Shown here piece after piece: positions 1 through 12,400 of a stretch of DNA of 64,000 nucleotides. The notes beneath the pieces are model-generated. The model did no database searches. It saw only the letters and a program-made list of their open reading frames with translations, and was not told the origin of the DNA. Within the stretch, counting starts at the first letter, position 1; every line of letters starts with the position of its first letter. The position numbers and the translations under genes are program-made. The DNA is from Ciona intestinalis (lineage: Eukaryota; Chordata; Ascidiacea; Phlebobranchia; Cionidae), in assembly GCF_000224145.3 (NCBI RefSeq), contig NC_020173.2:5279039-5343038 (forward strand), given 5' to 3'.

Positions 1-142
1 CGATTGGAAACAAAGAACATTAAAAGAATTATGAAACAGTATCCTCACGATTCCCATACACCGTTGCTAATTGTTTAAAATACGATCGGGATATTTGGAT
101 ACCCCGTGCTAAAAGTGTCCCGTCTCACCCACTTCACTATAT
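1..142 (-). mobile_element. MITE family A, copy 1 (cut by window edge)
   Basis: Right part of the dispersed element described under the copy at 4312. It reads in the reverse orientation and ends with a diverged terminus (GTGTCCCGTCTCACCC) followed by TATATA. The other terminus lies outside the window. Confidence 0.8.
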
Positions 143-1527
143 AACAACGTTTTGCGTTAGATTTACATAATTACGGTTGTAGCCTTATAGCATATTTATT
201 GCTTGATATTTTGCAATCTGTACAAATGTTGGGAAATTTATAATTCGTGAGATTAGGAGTATATTCCTCGAAAGCTGTAAAACCCCTCGTAAATTCTTAC
301 ACCGACTGACTGCCCACGTTATCCTTACACGTTTTAAACTCCAATATTAATGATTGCTTTTTAACTATCGAAATGCAGGCAGAAATATTCCGAAAACGCA
401 TATCAAGGTTTCCTTACGTTACTTGTAAAAAAAGGAACATTATTGTTTATGAAACAATTTCTTTCATGCCTATATACAGAGTAGTTGGGACCGACTTGCT
501 ATATCTCCTTTCATCTATAGATACGGTTTATTACCTTGTCTTGGTATATGCAATTAATTAAGCATAAATGTATTTACTTCCAAAATTATATTATAACAAT
601 GAAAATTTTGTGTTTGCCAATATCACGGCCCTTGTTATTTGCGTTATAGCGCCACCGTGCGAACAAAGACACTTCCGTAAAATACCACAGGGTTGACATT
701 TGTCTAATATACTGTGTGTAGGTAATATTATAACGTAATACTGTAGTTTTCATACAAATTTGCATGCTTGTGCAAAGCTATATACACCTGAATTATAAAA
801 CTGTTAAAAAATAATTATTTTGACTATATAAATAGACCGTTTTAGAACAAACAAAGCCCAAATTACAGATTACAAAATGTACCTTATGTTTTTAATCACA
901 TAAAAACCATAGGTTATGACGTCATTGTTCGGTTGTAAACTAAATTCATTAGTTCTCTTAGCAAGAATTATTGGTAAAAGTATATTTATAAAAGCCACCG
1001 AAGCACCCCCTTTTTTGGGCCAAATTGTCATCACATCATACAAATCCTTGTTTATGTTAATTTGTGCGTCGTATGTATCTCGGTCGATTTGAGCCAGCGA
1101 TGGAGTTTCCCGCGATTATTCTTTAGGGAAATGGAAAAACCCAAGTTTTCCAATTGAATCATCCAAGCAGCATCTGTTTTCACTGATGGCGTGGCCATTT
1201 TGCATTACGATAACGTCATAGTTTCGCTGGTCCGGTCGATTTTGTCTCTTTAGTAAATTCTTATATGATTGGTATAGTAGTAGGGGGGTGGGGGAGATTT
1301 CTACAAGCACGATTTAGTAGTAAACAATTACCATTTAAATAGTCATAAAACTGTATCTTCACGACCGTAAACCCTCGTTCTATACCTTCTTATTCTTTAT
1401 TACATTTTACGGCTACGCGGGTCACACATAAATCCAGTCATGCGCTTAGTATTGTCACATTGTCATCTGAACAAACAAATCAACTGAAAAAGGGTGACTA
1501 AAGTTTTGAATCAATCTTAGTCATACA

Positions 1528-1578
1528 GAAAAAGCTTAAACCCGAAGGTCATTGGTTCGAATCTCGCCTTCATAACAC
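1528..1578 (+). repeat. tRNA-like 3' half, probably a SINE relic
   Basis: The segment has a perfect start of an RNA polymerase III B-box (GGTTCGAATC) preceded by an anticodon-arm-like stretch (CTTAAACCCGAAGGTC). I found no convincing A-box upstream and no full cloverleaf, so this is more likely a tRNA-derived repeat fragment than a tRNA gene. Confidence 0.35.
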
Positions 1579-1927
1579 AAATCTAAGGGTCCTTGAGTGA
1601 AGTACCAAACGCGAGCGTTTTGGCCTTAAATAGATTTGTCCGAATACCGATATCGTCTATGACTATATAGTCGCTCTAAGTCTACCTATAGAACTGTCTG
1701 GATCGTCGAACATTTTATATTAGTTACTTTAAAATGCACTAACTGTATAGTGACTGAATTATGTAGCTTGGAATACGGAGTGGTCTAGTGCGACGACAGC
1801 TATATGAAATACGTCTTCTAAATATAAAGTATTTACTCTGTAGGTGTATATCTGTTCCCTGTTTATAATCATCAGTTCGAGGCATTGACGGTTAAGAAGG
1901 GCTTCCGCCCAACGGCTAGGTCGTTTT

Positions 1928-2000
1928 AGTGTGTTTTTTTTAAATGAATGTAACTCATTTATTCTCGAAGCGTGACAAAGGAAATCGTTATAACACTGGT
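1928..2000 (-). repeat. SINE-like family B, tail fragment
   Basis: On the minus strand this ends in GAGTTACATTCATT, the same tail as the fuller copy at 53918. Only the 3' part is recognisable. Confidence 0.4.
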
Positions 2001-2410
2001 GTTCTGTTTCACACCTCGTGCCAGATTTCGAGTTTCCACTTATGTAAATTTTACCACCAAAAGTGAAGTCCAAACGCGATCTGGTTTGATAACTTCCTCA
2101 ATGCCTAGTTTCTTAACCTGCTGTCAAGTTAACGAATTGAAATAAGCTTCCATATATTTGTCCAGTTATGCAGTAGTAACGGACAAGTATATTAAGTTGT
2201 ACGTTGCCTATACTGCTTTGTAAGCTAAACTCGAAATCAATAAGGCCTAACAGTAATGTATATTGTAAACCAAAGTTAGTAGAAACCGTTGTTATAAACT
2301 ATATAAGTGGTTACGAATAAATGAAACTTGTTTAACCTCGCGTGGTAAGACAACGACAAAAGTTTAACATCGGTGTTCTGTTTATAATTATTTCAAACTG
2401 GTATGACCTA

Positions 2411-2601
2411 TATACAATAGGTTAGGGAAAGATGGGACACCTTTAGCACATAATATCAAAACATCCTGATTCAAACAATTAGCATCGGTCTATGGAAGTC
2501 GTGAGGATGCGGTTTTATAATTCCTTGAATATTCTTTGTTCACTACTAAACGAAATAAGAAAATGGAACGAAAGATGCCCCATTTTCCACACCCTACTAT
2601 T
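2411..2601 (+). mobile_element. MITE family A, copy 2
   Basis: Nearly full-length forward copy with a diverged left terminus (GGTTAGGGAAAGATGGGACAC). The interior matches the family (AGCACATAATAT, GGTTTTATAATTC) and the right end is CACACCCTACTAT. Confidence 0.85.
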
Positions 2602-4311
2602 GCACGTGCGTGTTAGTGTATTAGCAAGCGGTTTATATTTATTTATATTTTTTTTTTCAAAACGTAGGTGACAAGATGACGCCCTTCACGGACATAACGA
2701 TACGCGAGTATACAAGATAATGTATTATAACCACACCTAACACGTGATTATTAAAACGCTTAGTGGATTTCTTTCATAAATTATGCTGCGAAGTTTCCAC
2801 CAAAAATTCCCCAACTTTTATAACTTTTACAATCATATATCTTTACCACCATTGTAGGAAATTTCTCAGCATTTATTATTAGGCCTGGCCGTGACGTTCT
2901 GTAAGCGTGACATTTTTCATAATTATTTCATTGTATTTGCCATCATTAGTCGTTTCGTAGTTTTTTGAAACACCTACTTTTAACTGAGTATTATTTTGAT
3001 CAAAGAAAGTCCAAACCAAAGGGATTTGTCAGTAATTTTCAGGAACCGCAAGCGAGAATAAGGGTTTAACGTTCGAAACCACACGTGGCAGCTTAAATGT
3101 TTGATTAAGAGGTTATTATCTCTCTAAACTCTATTAAACTGTAGTCTGTATTCTGTTCGCAACCGAAATTTTGCATACGGAACGAAATAGTTTAGTTTTT
3201 TTGATTAATTTCTGCACGTTTGCGGCTAAAATGTTAAACTGCGTTTTCGAGGGTACAGATGTTCTATATTTATAAACTGCGCTGTCATTGTACATCGGTT
3301 TCATGTATACCAACAATATCTGTTTCATCATTTTTTTTTCATCGTCATATGGTAAAAAACGAAACTTTAAGATTTCTCACACAGAACTTTATATGGTTTA
3401 CGCCTTCGGGGTAGGAAATTTAAAAATGGCGAGTCTCAAAACACGCTTTCACATTATTGTATCATAGAAAACGGACGTCTGAAAGACATGGTATGCGAAA
3501 GTACGCTGACCGACTGCACATACTACCGGTCGCGCCATGGTGACTCATGTAAGGGATTTTTCTATTAAAAGTACTATACATGTGTAGAGCTATGCGCGCG
3601 AGTCTACAGTATACAGTCAAACAGTCTTACCCAAGAAGCATTAGGTAGCCGGTGTATATGCTTATCAATATACGATGTTTTAAAATTGGAACCACCATGA
3701 AAAAAAACGTTTCCCGAAACCCGCTAATTTCCGTCTAATGATGTCTTACGGCAGTTAGTGCAAAGTAAGGTTGGTTATTGAAAGGTTTTAGTAACGCCTA
3801 GAGGTACTCAACACGCAACGAGGCAGTAATTTTACTTTGAGGAGATTTTACGGTGGCCTAAAGGGGGGTCGAAGTGCATAGACATGTAATTTTTCGTTTT
3901 CAGCAGTGTATATTCATTTTGTATGATTGACAGCTTTATTAGACTTTTCTCCTTTAAAAAATCTCCCTTACGAGTTACGAGACGGTATCTTTTTTGCACG
4001 GTTGCTATTTTTAATGCGGTTAGTTTTGTTATATGTTGTTGTTTTAACAAAGCCGGTATTATATGTTTTGTTGTGCCTATTATAGCTTGGAGAATTGTTC
4101 AGACAATCCTTAGAAGTATGGGGAAATATCAAGAGACCTAAAAATCTGACCTTTAGTTAAGTCAATATTTCAGATATTTTAGTTTTGCGTAGGCAGGACA
4201 TAGAATTTTGAGTCAAAGAGCAATAAATTGACGATGACAAAAATTTCCGCCTTCAATAAACAAATCGTTAGATAGATAAGAATTACGATTGAGCAATGGG
4301 TGAGTTTATTG

Positions 4312-4512
4312 TATAGTAGGGTGGGGGAAGATGGGACAACTTTTGTACATATAATATCTAAATATCCTGACCGAGTTCTAAACAATTAACAACGATATGT
4401 GGGAATAGTGAGGATATGGTTTTATAATTCTTTGAATGTTTTTTGTTTACTACCACATGGGCCGAAAAAAACAGAACGAAAAGCTGTTCCATCTTCCCCA
4501 CCCTACTATATA
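4312..4512 (+). mobile_element. MITE family A, copy 3 (good reference copy)
   Basis: About 200 bp, bounded by inverted termini of roughly 30 bp. The left end is TATAGTAGGGTGGGGGAAGA followed by TGGGACA; the right end is the inverted equivalent, TTCCCCACCCTACTATA. The interior is shared by about 18 copies in the window: an AGCACATAATATCCAAATA-like block, TTTTAAACAATTAACAACG, GGTTTTATAATTCTTTGAAT and TTGTTTACTACCA. No coding capacity is visible. TATA at both edges suggests a TA-type target duplication. These are the hallmarks of a non-autonomous DNA transposon (MITE); the parent transposase is not in the window. Confidence 0.9.
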
Positions 4513-4972
4513 ATTATTCGCCCAAGGCATCATATGTGTTTTTCCAGCGGTCTAATTTTGCATTTAGCTATGTGCTGAGCTTTGGTAGGGTCGGGACGTG
4601 ATTTTATCACTCTGTAGGCAACGTTTTTGAGATTAATGAAATTCAGGTTCTTGGAAAACCATAGCGGGGGATTTCTACCGCGTTCGGTTTTGCGAATTCC
4701 ATTTAAATAATTGATTTATCTTTTGTGTGGTTTGCGGTAATGGGGCGTAAGGTTATAATTGTAAAATTAAAACTGTTTTTCTGTAATTTTGAATCTGACC
4801 GCATTGTGTGTGGTGTCAACAAGTATCGTATGTTCGTAACAAAGGCTACTATAGTTCGTTGTTGGGAAATGGAACACTGGGGCGACACGAGTAGTCACGT
4901 CGTATTTATTCATCTTTTTTTCCTAAAGCGCAACCACAAATTACAAAATTAGGAACTGTTACAAGGGGTAAT

Positions 4973-5148
4973 ATATAGTAGGGTGGGGGAAGATGGGACA
5001 CTTTTTCGTTGCATTTTCCCGTCACATTTGGTAGTAAACAAAGAACACAAGAGGTATAAACTTTATACTCCCATAGACCGTTGTTAATTGTTTAAAACAC
5101 GATCAGGATATTAAGATATTATGTGCTAAAGGTGTGCCATCTTATATA
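4973..5148 (-). mobile_element. MITE family A, copy 4
   Basis: Reverse-orientation copy. The first terminus is intact (TAGTAGGGTGGGGGAAGATG) and the far terminus has decayed after GGTGTGCCATCTT. Confidence 0.85.
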
Positions 5149-7397
5149 TCCTTAGCGGGAAACCAGACACAGCAACAACAAATACAGCGCAAGGAAACCT
5201 TGTACTCTAAAATAGTCATATGACTCATATTTCAGCTGTTGAAGGTATTCAAATATTAACCTCTACTTTAAATAATTTTCATGCATACAAAAACAAAAAC
5301 CCAATGCTTAATACTGTGTGTTGCGGTAAGCCCTCATATGTGTAACAGTAACCGCTACCTCGGAAGTGCCGGTCTCTTAAAACGCCCGGGATTTTCCCAA
5401 AAAAGTAACACGTAATATTGAGTGACGGTTATTCATTGTGATAAATCGCCATACACTTCGTGACGCAAAGGCGAGTCATGGCGTCCGCGCTATATTACTA
5501 TATAGCAAGATTTGGATTACGTCATTTTACCAGAGAAAAATTTCGCCACTTAATCTACAAGCATTTGGCCTTAATTCGAATTACCAAGACTGACATAGGG
5601 GGTTTCTTTGAAAATGCCACAAATAACTAAGCGTGATTTAAATTGTTGTTTTGCTGCAAGTTGTTGTCATACATCCTTGTTTCTGACTTTTCCAGTTTTC
5701 CGGTCACTGGGTTTGACGTAAATCAACCTCAATCGAAAGTCTCTATTACGATCAAAACACAACACGCGTGATGTGCGGCTCACGTACGCAATCAAAATGG
5801 GAAAACACTTTTTGATTCATTTCTAAACTGGTCCTATGTCAATACACACCTTTATAGATAACGCCCATTCACATATTTGTCGGTTAATCCATTCATTTGT
5901 TGGGATTGGTTAAATGTGTTGCGTGATATATTATTTCGCACGCCCACGCAACGCCCTGCTTTTTATGAATGGGCCGCTGTAACGCAACTGTGACGTTTGT
6001 GCGTAAGAAGAAATTGCGTCCCCCGATGCGTGGGACGTAGGCATGCAGCTATAACTTTGAATTCATAAAATAGCTGGCGGATCACGTTATTTTAAGGTGA
6101 CTTTTCGCTATTCAGAAAAAACTGCTGGGGGTTAGACTTCTTTCACCTTTTCGCCGTATTTCGTGCTCGCTTGTAAGGTATATACTTGGGAATGCTGACT
6201 TGTACATACAACGCAGCAGGTTTCAATCGTATGGGATTAGTAGAGTATATAGAGAGATTGAGTATGGAGATAAAGAATCTAGTTTCACAAGATATGCATA
6301 CAGTGGTGTAATTCGGCGTAAATCGTGTTCAATTTAAGGGGAGTACCCTTAAGAAAGAATTAAGTTATGATATTAGGTTAGCGGTGTCAGCATATTACAT
6401 AGAATAGAAAAGGAATGTTATGACATCGTGTTCTTGTGTTTACTTTACCCTGAACAAGTAAATATCTTGTTTACATTTCCGCAACACAGGTTTGAACAGG
6501 TGTAATCTGCATATTGCTTGGTGGGACGAAACTTTGGTGGTATTTATTTTATTCACCTTTCATTGGAACTTACTTTCGATTTCTTGTAACGTAATGTCGG
6601 TTAGCTCGTACTATGACCATGTACTTTCCGTAATGTACATAGTATTCTATTTTACATTTTATTCATTTAATCACATGACATACATAATTATGTGTTTAAA
6701 CGAACGACCTTTGAACGTTACGCAATTTATTTAATATTCACGAAGGATGTTACTTTCTGTTGGTTAATACGCGGTTAAAACTATTTAAGTCGGGGTCTTC
6801 CCTGTCCCAAGGCCGGAAACTTGTTTGAATGTTGATGAGTTATCCGAAACCTTCTTCCGTTTTAAGGGGATATCCGGAAAGCGGAAAGTCCTGTCGGCGT
6901 AAAGGCGCTCGAATTGCCAACTGTTTGCTTATTAAGCTATGCGGTATATATATTAGCTTGCGTCTGCGTTCAGATAAATAGACCACAAGTTGAAATTGAT
7001 CAAGAGTGTAAATGCAGGTACACGTGTGTGTTGTAACTTATAAAAGCGGATACGTATGTGGTTATGATGGTAGATAGAAAATTTTTATGTTGGTTAGGTT
7101 ACTTGTGTCATTTCACCATTTTTACAGTTTTTGTTCCGCTTTTCTACAGCTTATACTAAGCGTCACAGTTTAAACTTTGAATAAATACCACTTCTGAAAT
7201 AGTATGCAAATCGATTTGTATTAAAGCCAACGACTCTGTATGGCATTCTGAATTCAAAAAGATCTTGCTGAAGCGTTCTGACATGACAAGATTCGGGCAC
7301 GACGTTAATAATAATTTTGGTACGTATGTTGTCTATTACGCAGAATATGTTAAACTAATGTTGCTATATTTGCATAATGTTATGCTAGGAGTATTTT

Positions 7398-7518
7398 ATA
7401 TAGCACTGTGGGGTAATATGGGACACCTTAAGCGACGGTCTACGGAAGTCTCGAGAATACGGTTTGGACGAGAAAATCGAATAAAAATGCGTCCCATCTT
7501 TCCCCAACCCTACTATAT
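7398..7518 (+). mobile_element. MITE family A, copy 5 (internally deleted)
   Basis: Both termini are present (ACTGTGGGGTAATATGGGACAC and CCCATCTTTCCCCAACCCTACTATA), but the element is only about 120 bp. The middle block around the poly-A/T motifs is missing. A 104-codon open frame that runs through it is fortuitous. Confidence 0.8.
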
Positions 7519-8260
7519 GCAAATGTTTTTTCGGCTGCAGTTACAACATTGTCAATTAAAGGCAATAATGCAGGCTTAAAATAAATAGTTTCACTTGCAG
7601 TTTTGTTTCATATTCATATAAATGTCACGCCTTTGGTATATTTAGAGTTAAATCATAGTAGAAATTGCCATAAATGGTAATATGAACAATTCGTAAAAAT
7701 CGTTCGTTTAATTTATTGTTCAACGAACGCATTTTTTTCTTTTTATGGTTTTAATTTTTTTATGACCAATATATTAGTCGTTCAGAATTAACGTGATGAA
7801 TTCATAACTGATTTTTAATCGCAGATCTTTAAAACAAAGTTAAAATCTAGAGAATTTATTTGGTTGCAAGTTGCGTAATGATTATATACAAGTTTCTACA
7901 TAAACGCGTTTTGGTAAACATTTTTAGTAAAGGGTATTTAGAATTAGATTATAGATAAACCACTATCGAACGTTGCAACAGAAAGTGTTTAAAAAGTAGA
8001 ATGTAAAAAGTCGTTTAAGTTAACTTCGTACATCACTGGAGATGGTTTTAGTTTTTTAAACCGAAACGTTTACAATGAAAGTCGTATCCTACATATCAAC
8101 TGCCTTGTTTATATTTAGGCTGGCCAGAAAATCCATGTTTTATTCACTTAAGTGAAAAAGTTTACAAACAAGCCATAGAAAACTTAAGCAGCCTTTTTAT
8201 TAGTTGGTGTTTATATATTCCAACATAATTGCTAAAGGTACCCGAAAAAGAACGGCCTAT

Positions 8261-8326
8261 GGTAACCAAAGTCCATAGAAATCCATAGAAACCATAGAAG
8301 TGATTTCTATGGACTTTGATGGTAAC
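8261..8326. repeat. Long perfect hairpin
   Basis: A 16-bp arm, AAAGTCCATAGAAATC at 8268-8283, is perfectly inverted at 8302-8317 across an 18-nt loop. The loop itself carries further CATAGAAA repeats, and GGTAAC occurs directly on both sides. It could be a small fold-back element or a structured RNA. No TIR family match was seen elsewhere in the window. Confidence 0.6.
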
Positions 8327-8606
8327 TTATCGTGTTTCTATGATATTTATATTCTTGACAAATCGTAGACGTCATTGATGGGATTCCCCTGGTTTTATAA
8401 TACGTTATTGCGTTACAAGACAAATTTCTTTGAAATGTTGCAACGACAATACAGTAAATATACCGTGTTATTCCATAGGAATGTTGCGTATGTGTGTGTA
8501 ATGTTTATGTCAATAACTATATGTTGTCACCAGTATGTAATCGCTAAATCGCATACCCGTTAACTAACACCTAAACTTTTGCGAGCTCTAATTACGATTA
8601 GTAAGG

Positions 8607-8637
8607 TAAAGATCGTATTCAGATAGAACGATCTTTA
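8607..8637. repeat. Short perfect inverted repeat
   Basis: TAAAGATCGT at 8607-8616 is perfectly inverted at 8628-8637 with an 11-nt loop. There is no terminator context or neighbouring gene; it may be chance or a protein-binding palindrome. Confidence 0.4.
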
Positions 8638-9423
8638 ATCACTAGTTACAAAGATAATTTGAAATTTATTATAAGGATTTTGCTTTTGTTGGTGAAACGC
8701 TAAATGCCATTATATGTGTCTGCTGGTCATTTCAAAATCACATGACAGTTGGTATCACATGTTTGGTCTGTATTATATCAGGCGGGATTTTTTACACTGT
8801 TATCACGTGTCTAGGGCTTGGGTCTTTTTTATTACTTGCCTTCTAGCTATATTTGTGCATTTATCAATTCAATAATTTTAGTATTAGGTTATTGTTGTTG
8901 TCCAGCTGTTATAGAGTGTATTGTTTAACGGTGTGGATGAGCTTGTTAAAGCAGAAATCCAGGTTTTATTTATTTAATTCGAAAGATACTGGCTGCTAGG
9001 AATGCAGATTAACCCAAGGCAAGTGATGTATCCATACATTGACTACTGTATTCAAATGTTTTGTTTACCTTACTGCTAAATATTTTCACACACTAAACAA
9101 ATAATAGATAAAGCAAACTTTTAAATTTACTCTTCATACTTTGTAGGTGTATTTACTATTTATATATAGGTTTTTTTAAAGTATGACAAACTACATTTTA
9201 CCATATCATTTGCTGTTTAATTATAAATTGAATTTAATATTATTAGTATGGAAAAATAGGTTTAAATATTCCACCTTTAAAATTTATACCTATAGAACAA
9301 CTAACCCCTATAACCACTAACGCTGGCCAAGAACCGCTTTAACTACCAACCTCTAACATTTCTCTCCAACCTAGTATGTAATGTACCGAAGGATTTTACA
9401 TCAGTACCAAATTGGTAATTAAT

Positions 9424-9442
9424 TTAATTTATTTTAGGTAGT
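9424..9442 (+). promoter_or_regulatory. Splice acceptor just upstream of the TBK1-like start codon
   Basis: A T-rich tract ending in TTTATTTTAG sits five bases before the ATG (GTAGT then ATG). In Ciona many mRNAs receive a 16-nt spliced leader at such unpaired acceptors (established knowledge). An ordinary cis-intron from an upstream noncoding exon is the alternative. Confidence 0.55.
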
Positions 9443-12400
9443 ATGAACCCCCATCCTGCCCACAACTCTTCTCCCATTAGAAGCACCCTCAACTATGTGT
9501 GGTCGACCACTGAGATATTGGGGCAGGGGGCGACAGGATTTGTGTTCAAAGGCCGGGAGAAGGTAGAAATAACCATGTTTTTCTTTTGTATGTTTTTATA
9601 CAAACCTTTTTATAGAAAACTTAAATCTTTTTTTAGGTATTAAAATTTACATCTCAGAATTCACCTAGCCGGGGGAAGGTACAGACGGCCATATTTTAAT
9701 TTAATGTTGTGTATAAAGATAATTATACACAGGCCCGCCTTTTTTATTTTTTCTCATGCATAAGTCAACTTTTTATCTTTGAAATATTGGCTGAACACAA
9801 TATATTTTAGATATTAAAATTTCTGTTCTTTTTCTAGAAAACTGGGCAGGAATATGCCATCAAGGTATTCAATTCTCTCAACTACATGGCACGCAGTCTT
9901 GAAGCACGGAGAAGGGAATTTGAAGTTTTAAGAAAAGTTGATCATAAGAATGTTGTGAGACTTTTCAGTGTGGAAGAAGAGGTGAGATTGGAACCATATG
10001 ATAGGGTTTAATTTTTAATAAAATCTGTTTTTAAAATTTTAGTAAAATCTTGGGTGACATTGTTAAAAAGAAGTTACACTTATGGTTGTGCAATATAGAA
10101 AACCTTCTGAATAAATGTGATGAATGCATAAGAAGTAATGATACTGTAGAACAATGAGTGCCAAACTGTTTGGTGTGCATGCCAAAACATCTTATATTTA
10201 ACATAGGAGTAACATTTGTTTGGTTTGGTTTAAAATCTGGTGTACAATTGATTGGTGCCGGTGTAATGAGCCAACTGTGGCCTAAATTCAAGATCCCTGG
10301 TGCGAAGTATCAGAGAATAAAAGAGTTGTAGACTTACATAATAATTATTTTGACTCCAACTTTAATAATTTTTTTTTTTTTTTTAACTTGAATAGGGGAC
10401 TCAGGTTACTAATCTGATTAGATTTAATTCATGGCCATAATCATTTGTGTGTTTCTCTCCTTATTTTCTTATGTAATAAAGCCTATATAGATATATTATA
10501 AAGTATAGGTTAAATTCAATATGAGAGCAGATGGGTAATAAATGTCATACCAAACTATTATAAAGCTATTTATAAACATGGAAGTGTTCTCATTTCGAAT
10601 TTTATAAAATTTGACGTTTCAAAATTTTCTGTCTACCAGTTGATTTGGTTTCCACTGTAGAATGTGAAGCTTTAAAATATTTTTACAATTTGGGTTTTAA
10701 ACTAAGATTGTTAAAAAGTGTGAACACCATAAAATATGTGACTCCCAAATAGCTTTGTTGTGGCTGTAGTCTAAAGAATTCCCAATTTCTCCTCCACAGT
10801 TTTTATAGCTCTTTTTTAGTTAATGAATTTTTTTTTGATAGTGAACTTTTTTTTTAATGAAATCTTTTTTTTAGAACATCTTTTTTGTTAATGAAATCTT
10901 TTTATTAATAGAATCTCTTTTATTATTGGAATCTTTTTTTTGTTAATGGAATCATATTTTTAAAAACATCTTTTGTTGTTATTGAATAAGAATCCATGGG
11001 TGTTAAGTGTCTCTTGAAGTCACGAACCCAAAAGTTTGAAAACCCCTGGTTTAAATTACCATATACATTGTCATATTGATTGATTGGTTACACAAGGCAC
11101 CAAATCCTAGAATATCTATCCTAGCCTGCCTTGCTAAGTTAAGACTTCTTATCCAAGACACAGATAGCAACCTATTTCCATCACAGTTGCGTAAACTAAA
11201 ACTTTCCCTAGCTTAGGGCTTTCTTAACTGGGGTGTCGCAACAAAAATTTACGGGTTGCTGTAAAGCCCCTTGATAAAATCAACTTTACACAAAGTAGCT
11301 TACTGAATATCTTATGTTTGTTTTTTTTGTTTGTTTTTCTCGTTTTCAAAATAACATGATGCACTTGTGATCCCAAATGATTCAACCCCTGCTGACATTG
11401 GCTAACATAATAAATAATAGATTTATTTGTTTGTTTAATAAATGTGCTGACCACCGTGCTTGGTTTGACAGGGCTATAAAATAGGCCATTTACCAGTCTC
11501 CAAAAAGACAGCATATTTGTATTAACCATATGTGATATGTTTAGTGTGTACAAAAGGCTATTGTCTTCAAACAAACGGTACTTCCCATAGATCAAATGCG
11601 TCAAAACACTTTGTGTAAAAACATCTGTATAAAGATTAGAAATTTTGTTTTCCAAATTCTCTGCAAACAAGATTAAATTTTTTAGTAAAGTTATGACCGA
11701 TTTATAAAAATAGTTATATATAATATATTTAATATTTATGTGTTTTATTTTCAGTTGACAACAAAGCACGATGTAATAATTATGGAGTTATGTCCCAACG
11801 GTAGTTTGTACTCCATGCTGGATGATCCTGAAAATCTCTATGGACTACCCGAGTCGGAATTCCATCGTGTATTGAGCCATATAAGTAAGTGTTTTGAACC
11901 ATTAGCTTTTCAGGAACAAAACCCTGGACCCTAAGCCTTACTTTCCATATGCACAACACACATATAAAACAGATTGTTTTTTATTGCAATTGCAAAAGTC
12001 GTTTGTAGTATATTTTTTATAGTTTTAACTGCTGTTCAAAGTTTCCTAGCCTACATTGCGTAAGCTACATAGTTAGCATAAAATTCTAACAATAGTCCAT
12101 AAAAACTTTTATTTTGCGGTTAGAGCTATTGTAGGCTATTCAAAGAGTCTATTAAAATTAAAATCAAACAAGTTTTACCATTTTGTTTGATGCCGGCAAA
12201 ATGCATTCCATTACAATAGGGTTTGAAACCACAAGCATATTTACATTTCATGTATAGTATTTAATAGTTCTTGGTACATTATGTACGTTTTATGAATTGC
12301 TACTTCATTTACTATTTAGCATACTTCTGCCTTTAAGAGTTAACTGTGTTGAACCCTTTGTACTCAAATATTCGTCAGCATAGGCAAACAATATTAAATG

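Larger units (their letters stand above)
1..9442. other. Gene-poor 5' flank of the TBK1-like gene
   Basis: No reading frame here resembles a known protein, and no plausible exon set with paired splice sites was found on either strand. The longest open frames (about 80-104 codons) are low-complexity or run through repeats. The stretch holds five or more MITE family A copies, a tRNA-like fragment, a SINE-like tail near 1930 and two hairpins, all listed separately. A noncoding first exon or promoter of the TBK1-like gene could lie here, but nothing in the sequence fixes its position. Confidence 0.6.

Noticed and set aside
1273..1300. TAGTAGGGGGGTGGGGGAGA as another MITE family A copy
   Set aside because: Only the terminus-like G-rich stretch is present; no matching interior or opposite end.
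7265..7579. 104-codon plus-strand frame
   Set aside because: It runs through MITE copy 5 and has no protein-like features.
11224..11769. 181-codon minus-strand frame in TBK1 intron 2
   Set aside because: It overlaps the true TBK1 exon 3 acceptor, has biased AT-rich composition and no recognisable domain; at most a decayed transposon.
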